A stretch of DNA of 64,000 nt, taken from contig NZ_OY762905.1 in NCBI RefSeq assembly GCF_963666525.1, forward strand, positions 186,001 to 250,000. Reading direction: 5' to 3'. The notes under the pieces are model-generated. The model saw only the letters and a program-made list of their open reading frames with translations. It was not told the origin of the DNA and made no database searches. Below are positions 37,850-47,146 of the stretch, one piece after another; the first letter of the stretch is position 1; the number at the start of each line of letters is the position of its first letter. The DNA comes from an uncultured Cohaesibacter sp. GTDB taxonomy: Bacteria > Pseudomonadota > Alphaproteobacteria > Rhizobiales > Cohaesibacteraceae. The position numbers and the translations under genes are program-made.

Positions 37850-38452
37850 TCAGCCTTCGGCCTTTTCATCGCCGGGAAGGACATAGTCCACGCCCTCCCA
37901 GGGACTGAGAAAATCAAAATTGCGAAACTCTTGCGCCAGCTTTACCGGCTCGTAGACGACGCGTTTCTTCTCGTCGTCATAATGCACTTCATAATAGCCC
38001 GTCAGCGGAAAGTCCTTGCGCAGTGGATGGCCGTCAAAACCATAGTCGGTCAGCAGACGCCGCAGATCAGGGTGCCCGAGGAACAGGACGCCATACATGT
38101 CATAGGCTTCCCGCTCGAACCAGTTGGCGCCGGGAAAGACACTGCAGATCGAATCGACCGGCATCTCCTCGCCAGTACAGATCTTGACGCGGACACGCGC
38201 GTTGTGCTTCGGGCTGAGCAGATGATAGACCACCTCGAAGCGCTGGGCCCGCTCGGGATAATCGACTGCCGTGACATCGATGAACGAAACGAATTTGAGT
38301 CGCGGATCATCGCGCAGCACCCGAACGACCTCGACAATGTCGGTACGGTTGGCGAGCACCGTCAACTCACCGAAAGACACGCGCCACTCAATGATCTTGT
38401 CGTCCAGAACAGCCTCGATATAGTCACCGAGATCTCTCAGCGTCTCATCCAT
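37850..38452 (-). CDS. nuoC: NADH-quinone oxidoreductase subunit C
   Basis: The 30-kDa peripheral-arm subunit, 200 residues. The family signature near the C-terminus is [22 protein letters not shown]-like ([24 protein letters not shown]), followed by [13 protein letters not shown]. Separate from NuoD, unlike the fused E. coli NuoCD. ATG at 38452. Confidence 0.97.
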   Translation of the reverse strand: MDETLRDLGDYIEAVLDDKIIEWRVSFGELTVLANRTDIVEVVRVLRDDPRLKFVSFIDVTAVDYPERAQRFEVVYHLLSPKHNARVRVKICTGEEMPVDSICSVFPGANWFEREAYDMYGVLFLGHPDLRRLLTDYGFDGHPLRKDFPLTGYYEVHYDDEKKRVVYEPVKLAQEFRNFDFLSPWEGVDYVLPGDEKAEG

Positions 38453-38539
38453 CGCTTGTCGTCCTCTTGCAAGCCTTGACAGCCCTCGCCACGAATGGCC
38501 TTGCAGCCACCGGGTGGAGCCGGAAATCAGTTCGTCAGC

Positions 38540-39121
38540 TTAGCGCTCGATTGAGCCGGTCCGCCGGATCTTCTTCTGCAGAAGCATCACGCCATACAGC
38601 AGCGCCTCGGCTGTCGGGGGACAGCCAGGTACATAAATGTCGACCGGGACCACGCGGTCACAGCCTCTTACAACACTATAGGAATAATGATAGTAGCCAC
38701 CGCCGTTGGCGCATGAGCCCATGGAAATCACATAGCGCGGCTCTGGCATCTGGTCATAGACCTTGCGCAGGGCCGGAGCCATCTTGTTGGTCAAAGTACC
38801 GGCAACAATCATCACATCAGACTGACGCGGCGAGCCACGCGGGGCAAAACCGAAGCGTTCGCAGTCATAGCGCGGCATCGACATCTGCATCATCTCGACC
38901 GCACAGCAGGCCAACCCGAAGGTCATCCACATCAGCGACCCCGTCCGCGCCCAGTTGATCAGATCATCGGTCGCGGTTACCAGAAAGCCTTTGTCCGAAA
39001 GGTCCTCGCGCATCTGCGCTACGAACGGATCGTCATGACCGATCGGCTTGCCCGTGCGGTGATCGATGATCCCCTTGGGTGCCTGGGCGATCATTGTCTG
39101 ATTGCCATCGCTCAATCCCAT
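38540..39121 (-). CDS. nuoB: NADH-quinone oxidoreductase subunit B
   Basis: It carries cluster N2, the last iron-sulfur centre before quinone. 193 residues with the tandem cysteines in [12 protein letters not shown], then [10 protein letters not shown] and [14 protein letters not shown] 39121 overlaps the end of nuoA by 10 bases and follows a purine-rich AGGGGG site; seven more upstream codons are open but inside nuoA. Translation is probably coupled to nuoA. Confidence 0.97.
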   Translation of the reverse strand: MGLSDGNQTMIAQAPKGIIDHRTGKPIGHDDPFVAQMREDLSDKGFLVTATDDLINWARTGSLMWMTFGLACCAVEMMQMSMPRYDCERFGFAPRGSPRQSDVMIVAGTLTNKMAPALRKVYDQMPEPRYVISMGSCANGGGYYHYSYSVVRGCDRVVPVDIYVPGCPPTAEALLYGVMLLQKKIRRTGSIER

Positions 39122-39477
39122 TCCAGAGCCCCCTTCTTCCATTCATAGACGAATCCCACTGTCAGGATCGCCAGAAAGATCATCATGGACACGAACCCGA
39201 ACATCCCAAGATCACCGAATGAAACCGCCCACGGGAACAGGAAGGCCACCTCAAGATCAAAGATGATGAAGAGAATCGCCACCAGATAGAAGCGGACATC
39301 GAAAGGCATGCGCGCATCGTCAAAGGCATTGAACCCGCATTCATAGGCAGACAGTTTTTCAGGATCGGGATTTTTGAACGCCACAATGAAGGGCGAAACA
39401 AGCAGGGCAAGACCGATAATCAGAGAGATGCCGATGAATATGATGATGGGAAGATATTCTTTCAAAAGCTCTTCCAT
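39112..39477 (-). CDS. nuoA: NADH-quinone oxidoreductase subunit A
   Basis: A small membrane subunit (ND3), 121 residues, three helices. The conserved loop [25 protein letters not shown]-type region is present ([15 protein letters not shown]), with the cysteine that reports the active/deactive transition in mitochondria. First gene of the operon; ATG at 39477. A large inverted repeat sits 28-82 bases upstream. Confidence 0.97.
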   Translation of the reverse strand: MEELLKEYLPIIIFIGISLIIGLALLVSPFIVAFKNPDPEKLSAYECGFNAFDDARMPFDVRFYLVAILFIIFDLEVAFLFPWAVSFGDLGMFGFVSMMIFLAILTVGFVYEWKKGALEWD

Positions 39478-39504
39478 GACGGCCGGTCCTCTCGACTAGG
39501 GTCC

Positions 39505-39559
39505 TTCGCTTGACAAGACCCCTAGGTTTCGGTCTTGCGGTGTCATTCTGTCAAGCGAA
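39505..39559 (-). promoter_or_regulatory. large inverted repeat in front of nuoA
   Basis: TTCGCTTGACA (39505-39515) and TGTCAAGCGAA (39549-39559) are a perfect 11-bp inverted repeat. A second pair, AAGACC (39515-39520) and GGTCTT (39531-39536), nests inside. On the minus strand the distal arm contains TTGACA, a consensus -35 hexamer. It may be a promoter-embedded operator or a leader hairpin of the nuo message. Role inferred. Confidence 0.5.
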
Positions 39560-40072
39560 ATCTAAGACAGGATAAAGGTTGTGGTCCTTGGCAACCTCGA
39601 CGTCAGCACGATTACCTCAGCAGAAACACTTAAGCAAGGGCCGTCATCCAATTTTGTCGCAGATAGCTACTAACAGCGAAGACAACGCCAATACTGATGC
39701 ACAGGCAGAAATGCAATCCTCGCGACAACACGTACGCCAAAGGTCAATGGTTCACCCTGGCATGTCATCCGGAAGGCGTGTCCTTGCCATAACTCTCAAC
39801 CGAAGACTGCGGACTCCATGACGACAAAGCATCGTTCGAAGCGGATGGAACAGGGCTTTGGTTGGCATAAAATCTATACTATAGTCGGAGTTTGACCAAA
39901 ATAACTCTGTGAAATTCACGGATTCTATTGTAAGCCATGCGGCAAGTTTGATTTTTTTTGAGGCGAGAACAAAAAAACCAAATTAACAATTGCAGACGCA
40001 GAATACCAATTGAGCGACGGGACGCTCGCTCTTCAGTCTTCAAGACCATCAACCCAAAATGAGGCAAGTCTG
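39560..40072. other. gene-free stretch between nuoA and the PfkB kinase
   Basis: No coding region supported. The part near 39870-40000 is AT-rich, with a possible plus-strand promoter TTGGTT-N16-TATAGT around 39860-39887 for the kinase gene. The nuo promoter should lie at the left end on the minus strand. Confidence 0.45.
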
Positions 40073-41176
40073 ATGAAAACAGCAACAATCGGCTCCGCAA
40101 TGATCGACATCATTACCATTGTTGCCGACAATGACATTGAGCGCATTTCCATGACCAATGCGCACAATTCATTTTTGATGCTCGAGCAAGGTCGCAAAAT
40201 TGATGCCCTGAACATCTCCACCCATGTCGGCGGTGGCGCGATCAACGCTGCCGTCGCCCTGTCACGCCTTGGCAACGAAGTGACCCCCAACGTCAAGATT
40301 GGCGAGGACATCGAAGCCGAGATGGTTCGTCAGCTTCTGGCGCGTGAAGGCCTGTCCGACAAGGGGCTGATGACCACCGACAAGGCAATCACCGGCTGTT
40401 CCGTCATGATCGCATCCCATGACCGCAACGCTTCCATCTTCACGGCGCGTGGCGCAAACTGCCGCGTGACCGACAAGGACATCCACGAAGGCATCTTCGA
40501 TGGCGCAGAACTGTTGCATATTGCCCCGATGTCTAATGAGTCGGCAGAAGCCTTCCCGATCATCTGCCAGCGCGGCAAGGAAGCGGGCGCATTCGTGGTG
40601 GCCAACCCGGGCGAACGCCAGATCGATCGCCGCGGCAAGGAATTTCTCGACACCGCCAAGAACATCGACCTGATCAACATCAACCGCGCTGAAGCCGAAC
40701 TGATGATGCCGGCCCTTCTCGACTATACCCGGCATTCCAACATGCGCACGGTGAAGATGGACCAGAGCGCCAGCAAGAGCCTGATGACTCGCGGTCTGAT
40801 CATGGATCACGTCCACTGCTCCCTTTCCGGCTTCATGTCGCTGCTGATGTCGATCGGCCCGAAATATGTGCTGATCACCGATGGCACCGGCGGCGCCTAT
40901 CTGAGCAGTGAAAAGGGCATCTATCATTGCCCGATCAAGAAAACCAACGTCCGCGGTACTGCGGGCGCCGGCGACTCCTTCACCTCGACCTTCGGTGCCA
41001 TTCTGGGCAACGGCGCTTCGCCAGAGAAAGCCCTGCAGCTGGCAACGATCAACTCGTCCTCTGTCTGTGAGTATGTTGATACCCAGAGCGGCCTGTTGAC
41101 CCTTGAGGAGATCGAGAAGCGCTACGAAGTCGACAAGGCAAGCCTGCCGGTCGATTTCTGGCCGTGGCAGGACTAA
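40073..41176 (+). CDS. PfkB-family carbohydrate/nucleoside kinase
   Basis: A ribokinase-superfamily sugar or nucleoside kinase of 367 residues. The N-terminal signature around HVGGGAINAAVALSRLG (near residue 50) and the C-terminal catalytic motif RGTAGAGDSFTSTFGA with the GAGD anion hole are intact. The middle holds a Met/His-rich stretch (about TRHSNMRTVKMDQ to LSGFMSLL) longer than typical between the NRAEAELM and VLITDGTGGAYL blocks. ATG 40073 has GAGG eight bases upstream. An intrinsic terminator follows. Substrate not determined. Confidence 0.88.
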   Translation: MKTATIGSAMIDIITIVADNDIERISMTNAHNSFLMLEQGRKIDALNISTHVGGGAINAAVALSRLGNEVTPNVKIGEDIEAEMVRQLLAREGLSDKGLMTTDKAITGCSVMIASHDRNASIFTARGANCRVTDKDIHEGIFDGAELLHIAPMSNESAEAFPIICQRGKEAGAFVVANPGERQIDRRGKEFLDTAKNIDLININRAEAELMMPALLDYTRHSNMRTVKMDQSASKSLMTRGLIMDHVHCSLSGFMSLLMSIGPKYVLITDGTGGAYLSSEKGIYHCPIKKTNVRGTAGAGDSFTSTFGAILGNGASPEKALQLATINSSSVCEYVDTQSGLLTLEEIEKRYEVDKASLPVDFWPWQD

Positions 41177-41207
41177 GGGTCATCGATCCATCCTGAAATC
41201 AAGCAAG

Positions 41208-41239
41208 AAGGGCTACAGCTTCCGCTGTGGCCCTTTTCT
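41208..41239 (+). terminator. intrinsic terminator after the PfkB kinase
   Basis: AAGGGC-T-ACAGC and GCTGT-G-GCCCTT pair around a TTCC loop with one internal mismatch, followed by TTTTCTT. It lies 32 bases after the stop codon. Confidence 0.8.
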
Positions 41240-41609
41240 TATTCCGACCAGCCAACTCGACAACCGGGTACAAATCATCACACAGCGCCCCCCAGAGCCA
41301 TCTGGGACTACCGCGACCTCACATGCGTCAAAGGAAAGAGGAGAAGGACCTGAGCCGTTGGCGGTTCAATGCCCCAAATGTGCATTCAGGGCCTCTGTCG
41401 GCGCACTAGAGCACGTCGACCGACCAGTCCTTCAGCGCAGGCAAAAGAATCAAGCACAGGGCGAACTGGGACAGCACGCGTATCACGCCCTCTCGATTCC
41501 AAACGGTCATGCGAAACCATTTCGGGAAAGCAACGAACTGGACAAATCGCACACCCGTCAGGTGCCCGATACCGTCACATCAATGTCAAAGGAGAATGCC
41601 ATAAGAAAA
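41240..41609. other. gene-free stretch between the kinase terminator and tRNA-Asp
   Basis: Open frames cross this region, but none has a ribosome site, a recognisable domain or neighbour-like codon use. It is the downstream flank of the minus-strand tRNA-Asp pair. Confidence 0.45.
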
Positions 41610-41686
<77 letters not shown>

Positions 41687-41728
41687 GCATTTTGACCCGG
41701 ACAAGAAATGTCCGGAGCGGTTTCGGGA

Positions 41729-41805
<77 letters not shown>

Positions 41806-42252
41806 ATTACCCGAACCACACTGTTCACCGCCGAAGCTTGATGTTCCGTGTGGAGTGGCGCTGAAATACGACGCGGAGGTGACTAAGTCAAGCACTGAAA
41901 AAAGTCTTTTTGAAAAAATTTCACAGCCCATTTTCAGAACCGGCAATTTCCTGCGGTTTCGCTTGTTGGAAACATATGGTTATCCAAAGGTACATTCAAA
42001 ATCCTCTGCTTTGTCCCTGAGGATGGATGGGTGATCAACGCCCGATCGGCTGGAGATGGTATGACAAAAATTCCTCCCCGGACCATCAACAGGCACCAGC
42101 CAGGAGCGCCAGGCCTGACCCGCGCCAAAAAGAAAAAACATTGCCCCTCCCCGTGCAAAGCGATTTCCCCAGAGAATGAAATTCCCTGTCATTTTTTTGT
42201 TGCATGCCCGGCACTCAGCCTCTAAAAGCAGCTCACGCACACGTTGGCGCAA
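41806..42252. other. divergent gap between tRNA-Asp and tRNA-Val pairs
   Basis: It should contain promoters for both tRNA transcripts, which leave in opposite directions. A frame starting near 42031 or 42061 could encode a Pro/Lys-rich peptide of 54-64 residues, but nothing in it looks family-like. Confidence 0.4.
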
Positions 42253-42329
42253 GGGTGTTTAGCTCAGCTGGTTAGAGCATCTCGTTTACACCGAGAGGGT
42301 CGGGAGTTCGAATCTCTCAACACCCACCA
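42253..42329 (+). tRNA. tRNA-Val (TAC), copy 1
   Basis: 77 bases with encoded CCA. Acceptor GGGTGTT pairs with AACACCC. D-arm GCTCAGCTGGTTAGAGC. Anticodon stem TCTCG/CGAGA with loop TTTACAC giving TAC. T-arm GGGAGTTCGAATCTCTC. Confidence 0.97.
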
Positions 42330-42404
42330 TTCTTCTGCAAGTCATTGCGAAGGAGTACCGATAGCTTCCGATGCAGTCGGTTGTGGTCAACGTGAAGCGC
42401 GGAT

Positions 42405-42481
42405 GGGTGTTTAGCTCAGCTGGTTAGAGCATCTCGTTTACACCGAGAGGGTCGGGAGTTCGAATCTCTCAACACCCACCA
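42405..42481 (+). tRNA. tRNA-Val (TAC), copy 2
   Basis: Identical to the copy at 42253-42329, 75 bases downstream in the same direction. Tandem duplicates are probably cotranscribed; the spacer is unique sequence. Confidence 0.97.
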
Positions 42482-42661
42482 TCCTTTTTCCCCTAAAGAC
42501 GTACGCTTCCCTGGCAGGGTTGGATCATTGTGTCAATTGCAACCAAAGCCGACCTCGCTCCGCCAGGCATTCGCAAACCTCAAGCGCAGCCCTGATTCTG
42601 GCACGGCCCTTGCAACCTTTGGATCGAACCGATTTGTTGATTGAACAAAGCGAGTAGATCC

Positions 42662-43009
42662 ATGTCCATTAATACATCAACCTACAACACGACAAACAGC
42701 CTGTTGTCGCTACTCTCCTCTGGTTCGAGCAGTAGCAGCAGTACAACCAGCCTAGCCGATACTTTCAACTCCCTCTTTTCGAGCGGCGATGAAACCTCTG
42801 ATTCCACAAGCACTTCGGGCAGTTCATCATCGTCAGCTTCATTCTTTTCGACTGAAACATTGTCTGCCATGCTCAGCCTTCAGGAAGATGTCTCCAGCGA
42901 AGTCATGGACGATATGAGGATGGCACCACCGCCGGGCGGCATGCCCCCCCCTGATCAAACTACCGATACAGATTCTGCCGCACAGGCAGGATTTTCCGCG
43001 CAAATCTGA
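42662..43009 (+). CDS. Ser/Thr-rich low-complexity protein, unknown function
   Basis: 115 residues from ATG 42662. The first 75 are almost all Ser, Thr, Asn, Leu and Gly, with long Ser runs and the near-repeat NSLLSLLSS / FNSLFSS. A short helical part follows (FFSTETLSAMLSLQEDVSSEVMDDM). A Pro/Gly segment (APPPGGMPPPD) and a polar tail end the protein. There is no signal peptide or transmembrane segment. The ribosome site is weak, and an in-frame TTG at 42641 is less likely. This plan resembles small secreted or calcium-associated alphaproteobacterial proteins, but I cannot assign a family. Confidence 0.5.
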   Translation: MSINTSTYNTTNSLLSLLSSGSSSSSSTTSLADTFNSLFSSGDETSDSTSTSGSSSSSASFFSTETLSAMLSLQEDVSSEVMDDMRMAPPPGGMPPPDQTTDTDSAAQAGFSAQI

Positions 43010-43119
43010 CCTATCGTCAGCTTCAAACACTCTGACGTTTCGCCCGCCCGCAAACCTGACGCGTTTGACGGGCGGAACGTGGGCGCCTCCAAGCCGCAGC
43101 TCAGGACCGCATATGGCGC

Positions 43120-43629
43120 TCAGGCCACATGATGCCTGAGCGATTGCAGGAATGCGTGAATGCGCTTTTCCGTCCCGGTCCCCTCAAATTCCTCAAGAAG
43201 GTCCTCAGTCCAGCCACCGGTCGGGTTCAGATCCGTCAGAAGAACATCATACCGATCGATTTCTTCATCGGTCAGTGGCAAACGGGCAGCCGCCTGCAGC
43301 AGGCTGAGCAACTCGTGTATCTTCAGCATGATGACAAAGGCACGGGTCATCGGATCGAGCAGTTTAGGATTGTCGCGCCAATGGCGCCCGTCGAAGACTT
43401 CCTGCGTCACGCGCTGGCCGGCTCCCTGGCAATCAAAGTGCATGCAGCCCCTATAGCCCTGCTGCTCCCGCTCCTCGTAAATCTTGCAGGTCTGTCCCTC
43501 AGACAAATTCGGACAAACTTCGCCATTTGGTTTGTCGATCGGAAAGTCATCCGACTTATCGAACGCCAGACACACGCAACACAGTGCTGCACACCTGTTG
43601 CAATCGGGGCTCAGAATTGAGTCAGTCAT
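43120..43629 (-). CDS. Cys-cluster (YkgJ-like) protein
   Basis: 169 residues. The N-terminal region carries clustered cysteines: DCNRCAALCCVCL, then VCPNL, TCKIYEEREQQGYRGC and FDCQGAGQRVTQEVF. The pattern resembles the metal-binding YkgJ-like or zinc/iron-chelating domain, and the N-terminal part of some alphaproteobacterial pentapeptide-repeat proteins, here without the repeats. The C-terminal half is helical. ATG at 43629. Function unknown; metal binding is inferred from the cysteines. Confidence 0.72.
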   Translation of the reverse strand: MTDSILSPDCNRCAALCCVCLAFDKSDDFPIDKPNGEVCPNLSEGQTCKIYEEREQQGYRGCMHFDCQGAGQRVTQEVFDGRHWRDNPKLLDPMTRAFVIMLKIHELLSLLQAAARLPLTDEEIDRYDVLLTDLNPTGGWTEDLLEEFEGTGTEKRIHAFLQSLRHHVA

Positions 43630-43695
43630 CCACCACCCTATCCGGTCTCTTTCAGGTTTCTGTCAAATCAGGGCGAATCTCGCCCGTAAACAAAA

Positions 43696-43722
43696 ACCCC
43701 CGATTCAGCAGGAACCGGGGGT
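43696..43722 (-). terminator. intrinsic terminator after hupB
   Basis: On the minus strand CCCCCGGTTC and GAATCGGGGG pair around CTGCT with one mismatch, followed by TTTTTG. It lies about 34 bases after the hupB stop. Confidence 0.8.
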
Positions 43723-43755
43723 CAAATTCTTGCAGCGGTATGAAACCAGCCGCCC

Positions 43756-44034
43756 TTATTTGCTGTTAACAGCGTCCTTGAGACCTTTACCAGCCTTGAA
43801 TTTCGGCGTTTTGGAAGCCGGAATCTGAATGGTGTCGCCAGTGCGAGGGTTACGGCCTTCAGTCGCAGCACGTTCGGTGACAGAGAAATTGCCAAAGCCG
43901 ATGATACGGACTTCATCACCGCTTTTCAGAGTGTCGGAAATGATGTCAAACAATGCATCAACCGCTTCGCCAGCCTGAGCTTTGGTGAGATCTGCCTTTT
44001 CCGCAACAGCAGAGATCAGTTCGTTCTTGTTCAT
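43756..44034 (-). CDS. hupB: DNA-binding protein HU
   Basis: A 92-residue nucleoid protein that bends DNA as a dimer. It begins MNKNELISAVAEKADLTKAQ and carries the HU/IHF signature GFGNFSVTERAATEGRNP, followed by TGDTIQIPA with the intercalating proline in the beta arm. ATG at 44034. Its place after lon is conserved in many proteobacteria. Confidence 0.97.
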   Translation of the reverse strand: MNKNELISAVAEKADLTKAQAGEAVDALFDIISDTLKSGDEVRIIGFGNFSVTERAATEGRNPRTGDTIQIPASKTPKFKAGKGLKDAVNSK

Positions 44035-44232
44035 TTTAACTTCCTTTTCGGTTCAATCGCAAAAGCTCCAAGTCTTTCGCAACGCTTCACCACTAAGAAT
44101 CAACACACCTTGGGAAATACCAGACGCGGAATGCGACAATCTGGCGAATTGGGTCAGAAATCAAGAGGGAATTTCGCAGAAATCAGCCATTTCTGACGGT
44201 TTAAACAGGAATTCACAGCTACAAAACGAAAA

Positions 44233-44265
44233 AAGGCTCTTCCGGTACGGGAAGAGCCTTATTTT
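44233..44265 (-). terminator. intrinsic terminator after lon (bidirectional)
   Basis: AAGGCTCTTCC and GGAAGAGCCTT form a perfect 11-bp stem around GGTACG (44233-44260). Six T follow on the minus strand and TTATTTTTT on the plus strand. It ends lon about 70 bases after its stop and insulates hupB. Confidence 0.88.
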
Positions 44266-44329
44266 TTGTTACAAGCCCCGTTAGAGAGTATCGAACTCGA
44301 CAAAAATCAAGCTATCGATTCTCTTTCAA

Positions 44330-46756
44330 TCAGTGAGCAACCGAAGCGTTTTCCTCGTTTTCCTGTTGCAAACCGGCATCAGGCACCTGATTTTCATCCC
44401 ACTCGATCGGCACCAGTTTCTCAACCAGAGCATGCTCGAGAACCTGGCCAACATTGTTGACCGGAATGATCTCCATGCCGTTCTTCACATTGTCCGGAAT
44501 GTCCACCAGATCCTTGGCATTCTCTTCCGGAATCAGAACTGTCTTGATGCCGCCGCGCAAGGCAGCGAGCAGTTTTTCCTTGAGACCGCCAATCGGCAGC
44601 ACCCGCCCACGCAGAGTGATCTCGCCAGTCATGGCGATGTCCTTGCGCACCGGAATGCCGGTCATGATGGACACGATCGCAGTTGCCATGGCGATACCTG
44701 CTGATGGCCCGTCCTTCGGGGTTGCCCCTTCGGGAACGTGGACGTGGATGTCGCGCTTGTCGAACATTGGAGGTTCGACACCGAAATCCACCGCCCGCGA
44801 GCGGACATAGGATGCCGCAGCCTGAATGGACTCCTTCATCACGTCGCGCAGGTTGCCTGTGACCGTCATCTTGCCCTTGCCCGGCATCATGACGCCTTCA
44901 ATGGTCAGCAGTTCGCCGCCCACTTCCGTCCATGCCAGACCGGTAACGACCCCCACCTGATCAACGGCATCGATTTCGCCGAAGCGGAACCGTGGCACGC
45001 CGAGATAGTCCTCGATATTGTCGACGGTGACGTCAACCTTGTCGAGTTTCTTCATGATCAGATCCTTGGTCACCTTGCGGGCCAGCTTCATCAGCTCACG
45101 CTCGAGGTTACGCACACCGGCTTCGCGGGTGTAACGCTGAACCATCATCCGGAGAGCATCATCAGACAGGCTGAATTCGCCCTCTTTCAGACCATGATCG
45201 GACAAGGCCTTCGGCAGCAGATGGCGCCGCGCGATTTCCACCTTCTCGTCTTCGGTGTAACCGGCGATGCGGATCACTTCCATACGGTCCATCAGAGGAG
45301 CCGGAATATTGAGCGTGTTCGCCGTGGTGATGAACATCACGTTCGAAAGGTCATATTCCACTTCCAGATAATGGTCCATGAAGGTGCTGTTCTGTTCCGG
45401 ATCCAGCACTTCCAGAAGCGCCGAAGATGGGTCGCCACGGAAGTCCATGCCCATCTTGTCGATCTCGTCGAGCAGGAACAGCGGGTTGGCCTTCTTGGCC
45501 TTCTTCATCGACTGGATCACCTTGCCCGGCATGGAGCCGATATAGGTCCGGCGATGACCACGGATCTCGGCCTCGTCGCGCACACCACCAAGGGCCATGC
45601 GAACGAATTCACGGCCGGTTGCCTTGGCAATGCTCTTGCCCAGAGAGGTCTTGCCGACGCCCGGAGGGCCAACCAGACACAGGATGGGACCCTTCAGCTT
45701 GTTGGTGCGGGACTGCACTGCCAGATACTCGACAATGCGCTCCTTGACCTTCTCAAGCCCATAGTGATCCACATCGAGGATCTCCTCGGCTTTCTCGAGG
45801 TCGACCTTGACGCGGGATTTCTTGCTCCACGGAATACCGAGCAGCCAGTCCAGATAGTTGCGCACGACGGTCGCTTCGGCGGACATCGGGCTCATCTGTT
45901 TCAGCTTCTTCAGCTCAGCCTCGGCCTTTTCCTTGGCTTCCTTGGACAGCTTGGTCTTTTCAATCGCCTGTTCCAGCTCGCGAATCTCGTCCGCGCCTTC
46001 CTCGGAATCCCCAAGCTCCTTCTGAATGGCCTTCATCTGCTCATTCAGATAATACTCGCGCTGGGTCTTCTCCATCTGGCGCTTGACGCGACTGCGGATG
46101 CGCTTTTCGACCTGAAGAACAGAGATTTCGCTCTCCATCAGGCCAAGCACCTGCTCCAGACGCTCGATCACGCTGACGATGCCAAGAATTTCCTGCTTCT
46201 CCTGGATCTTGATCGCCAGATGGGAAGCCACGGTATCGGCCAGTTTGGAATAGTCATCGATCTGGGACACTGCTCCGATCACTTCAGGTGAAACCTTCTT
46301 GTTCAGTTTCACATAATTCTCGAATTCGGTCGCAACGGAACGGGCCAGAGCCTCGACCTCGACGCGCTCGCCATCTTCATCATGCAACACGGTTGCGGTT
46401 GCTTCGTAGAGGTCGTCACGTTTGGTAAAGTCACCGAGCTTGGCGCGGTTTACACCTTCCACCAGAACCTTGACGGTGCCATCGGGCAGCTTGAGCAGCT
46501 GCAATACGCTGGCCAGAGTGCCGATCTTGAAGATGTCCTCGGGAGCGGGATCATCATCTCCGGCGTTCATCTGCGTGGCCAACAAAATCATCTTGTCGGA
46601 CTGCATCACCTCCTCGAGGGCACGGATCGATTTCTCGCGGCCGACGAAAAGCGGAACAATCATATGTGGAAAGACAACGATGTCTCTCAGTGGCAAGACC
46701 GGATAAGTATCCGAAGCCATCGGGTTGGCTGCGCCAATCACAGGTCCTTCGGTCAT
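44330..46756 (-). CDS. lon: ATP-dependent protease Lon
   Basis: A soluble AAA+ serine protease of 808 residues. N-terminal substrate domain: [21 protein letters not shown] coiled-coil follows, then Walker [17 protein letters not shown], Walker [12 protein letters not shown], and the C-terminal protease domain with the catalytic Ser in [13 protein letters not shown] and Lys in [15 protein letters not shown]. It degrades misfolded and short-lived regulators; in alphaproteobacteria these include DnaA and CcrM. ATG at 46756. A heat-shock-type promoter lies upstream. Confidence 0.98.
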   Translation of the reverse strand: MTEGPVIGAANPMASDTYPVLPLRDIVVFPHMIVPLFVGREKSIRALEEVMQSDKMILLATQMNAGDDDPAPEDIFKIGTLASVLQLLKLPDGTVKVLVEGVNRAKLGDFTKRDDLYEATATVLHDEDGERVEVEALARSVATEFENYVKLNKKVSPEVIGAVSQIDDYSKLADTVASHLAIKIQEKQEILGIVSVIERLEQVLGLMESEISVLQVEKRIRSRVKRQMEKTQREYYLNEQMKAIQKELGDSEEGADEIRELEQAIEKTKLSKEAKEKAEAELKKLKQMSPMSAEATVVRNYLDWLLGIPWSKKSRVKVDLEKAEEILDVDHYGLEKVKERIVEYLAVQSRTNKLKGPILCLVGPPGVGKTSLGKSIAKATGREFVRMALGGVRDEAEIRGHRRTYIGSMPGKVIQSMKKAKKANPLFLLDEIDKMGMDFRGDPSSALLEVLDPEQNSTFMDHYLEVEYDLSNVMFITTANTLNIPAPLMDRMEVIRIAGYTEDEKVEIARRHLLPKALSDHGLKEGEFSLSDDALRMMVQRYTREAGVRNLERELMKLARKVTKDLIMKKLDKVDVTVDNIEDYLGVPRFRFGEIDAVDQVGVVTGLAWTEVGGELLTIEGVMMPGKGKMTVTGNLRDVMKESIQAAASYVRSRAVDFGVEPPMFDKRDIHVHVPEGATPKDGPSAGIAMATAIVSIMTGIPVRKDIAMTGEITLRGRVLPIGGLKEKLLAALRGGIKTVLIPEENAKDLVDIPDNVKNGMEIIPVNNVGQVLEHALVEKLVPIEWDENQVPDAGLQQENEENASVAH

Positions 46757-46941
46757 GCTTTCCTACCTTTCTTGGATCATTGACCCTTCCCGTCAGAGAC
46801 AGGGTACATCTGCGGCCCTTGGCCCGCAATAAAGCCGATACAGTGTCCTACGCTCTGAAGGAGCCGTTGGACCAGAAATGTCACCGGCGGATGAACAGGG
46901 TGAGACTCACACACAAACAAAAACGTCTCACGGTACCATTT

Positions 46942-46970
46942 AGTTGGGGCTTCGCGATATGCTTTTCAAG
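46942..46970 (-). promoter_or_regulatory. sigma32-type promoter for lon
   Basis: On the minus strand CTTGAAA (46970-46964), 14 bases, then CCCCAACT (46949-46942), close to the RpoH consensus CTTGAAA-N13/16-CCCCATNT. It lies between the clpX terminator and lon, about 185 bases upstream of the lon start. Predicted from sequence; lon is a classic heat-shock gene. Confidence 0.55.
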
Positions 46971-47091
46971 TCACTCCACAAGCCCTTGTCAACTTTGTGA
47001 AAAAAGACTTGAGGCCAAAGGACGGGAACCGCACCAGAAGCTCCGGCTTACCCTTGCAAGAACAACGCCAGATCCGCATCGGCTCACTGAC

Positions 47092-47114
47092 AAAAAAGGC
47101 GACCCGAGGCCGCC
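47092..47114 (-). terminator. intrinsic terminator after clpX
   Basis: On the minus strand GGCGGCC and GGTCGCC form a short GC-rich stem with one mismatch around TCG, followed by six T. It lies about 33 bases after the clpX stop. Confidence 0.65.
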
Positions 47115-47146
47115 CTTTTGAATTCATTGAGAAAACGACCGGCCGA

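Noticed and set aside
39689-39800. A short plus-strand frame starting near 39697 (about 32 codons)
   Set aside because: No ribosome site; the candidate start follows CTG with no purine-rich stretch in the preceding 15 bases.
42031-42225. A 54-64 residue Pro/Lys/Cys-containing frame between the tRNA pairs
   Set aside because: It has a partial ribosome site at 42061, but composition is erratic and the location is the promoter gap of two tRNA units.
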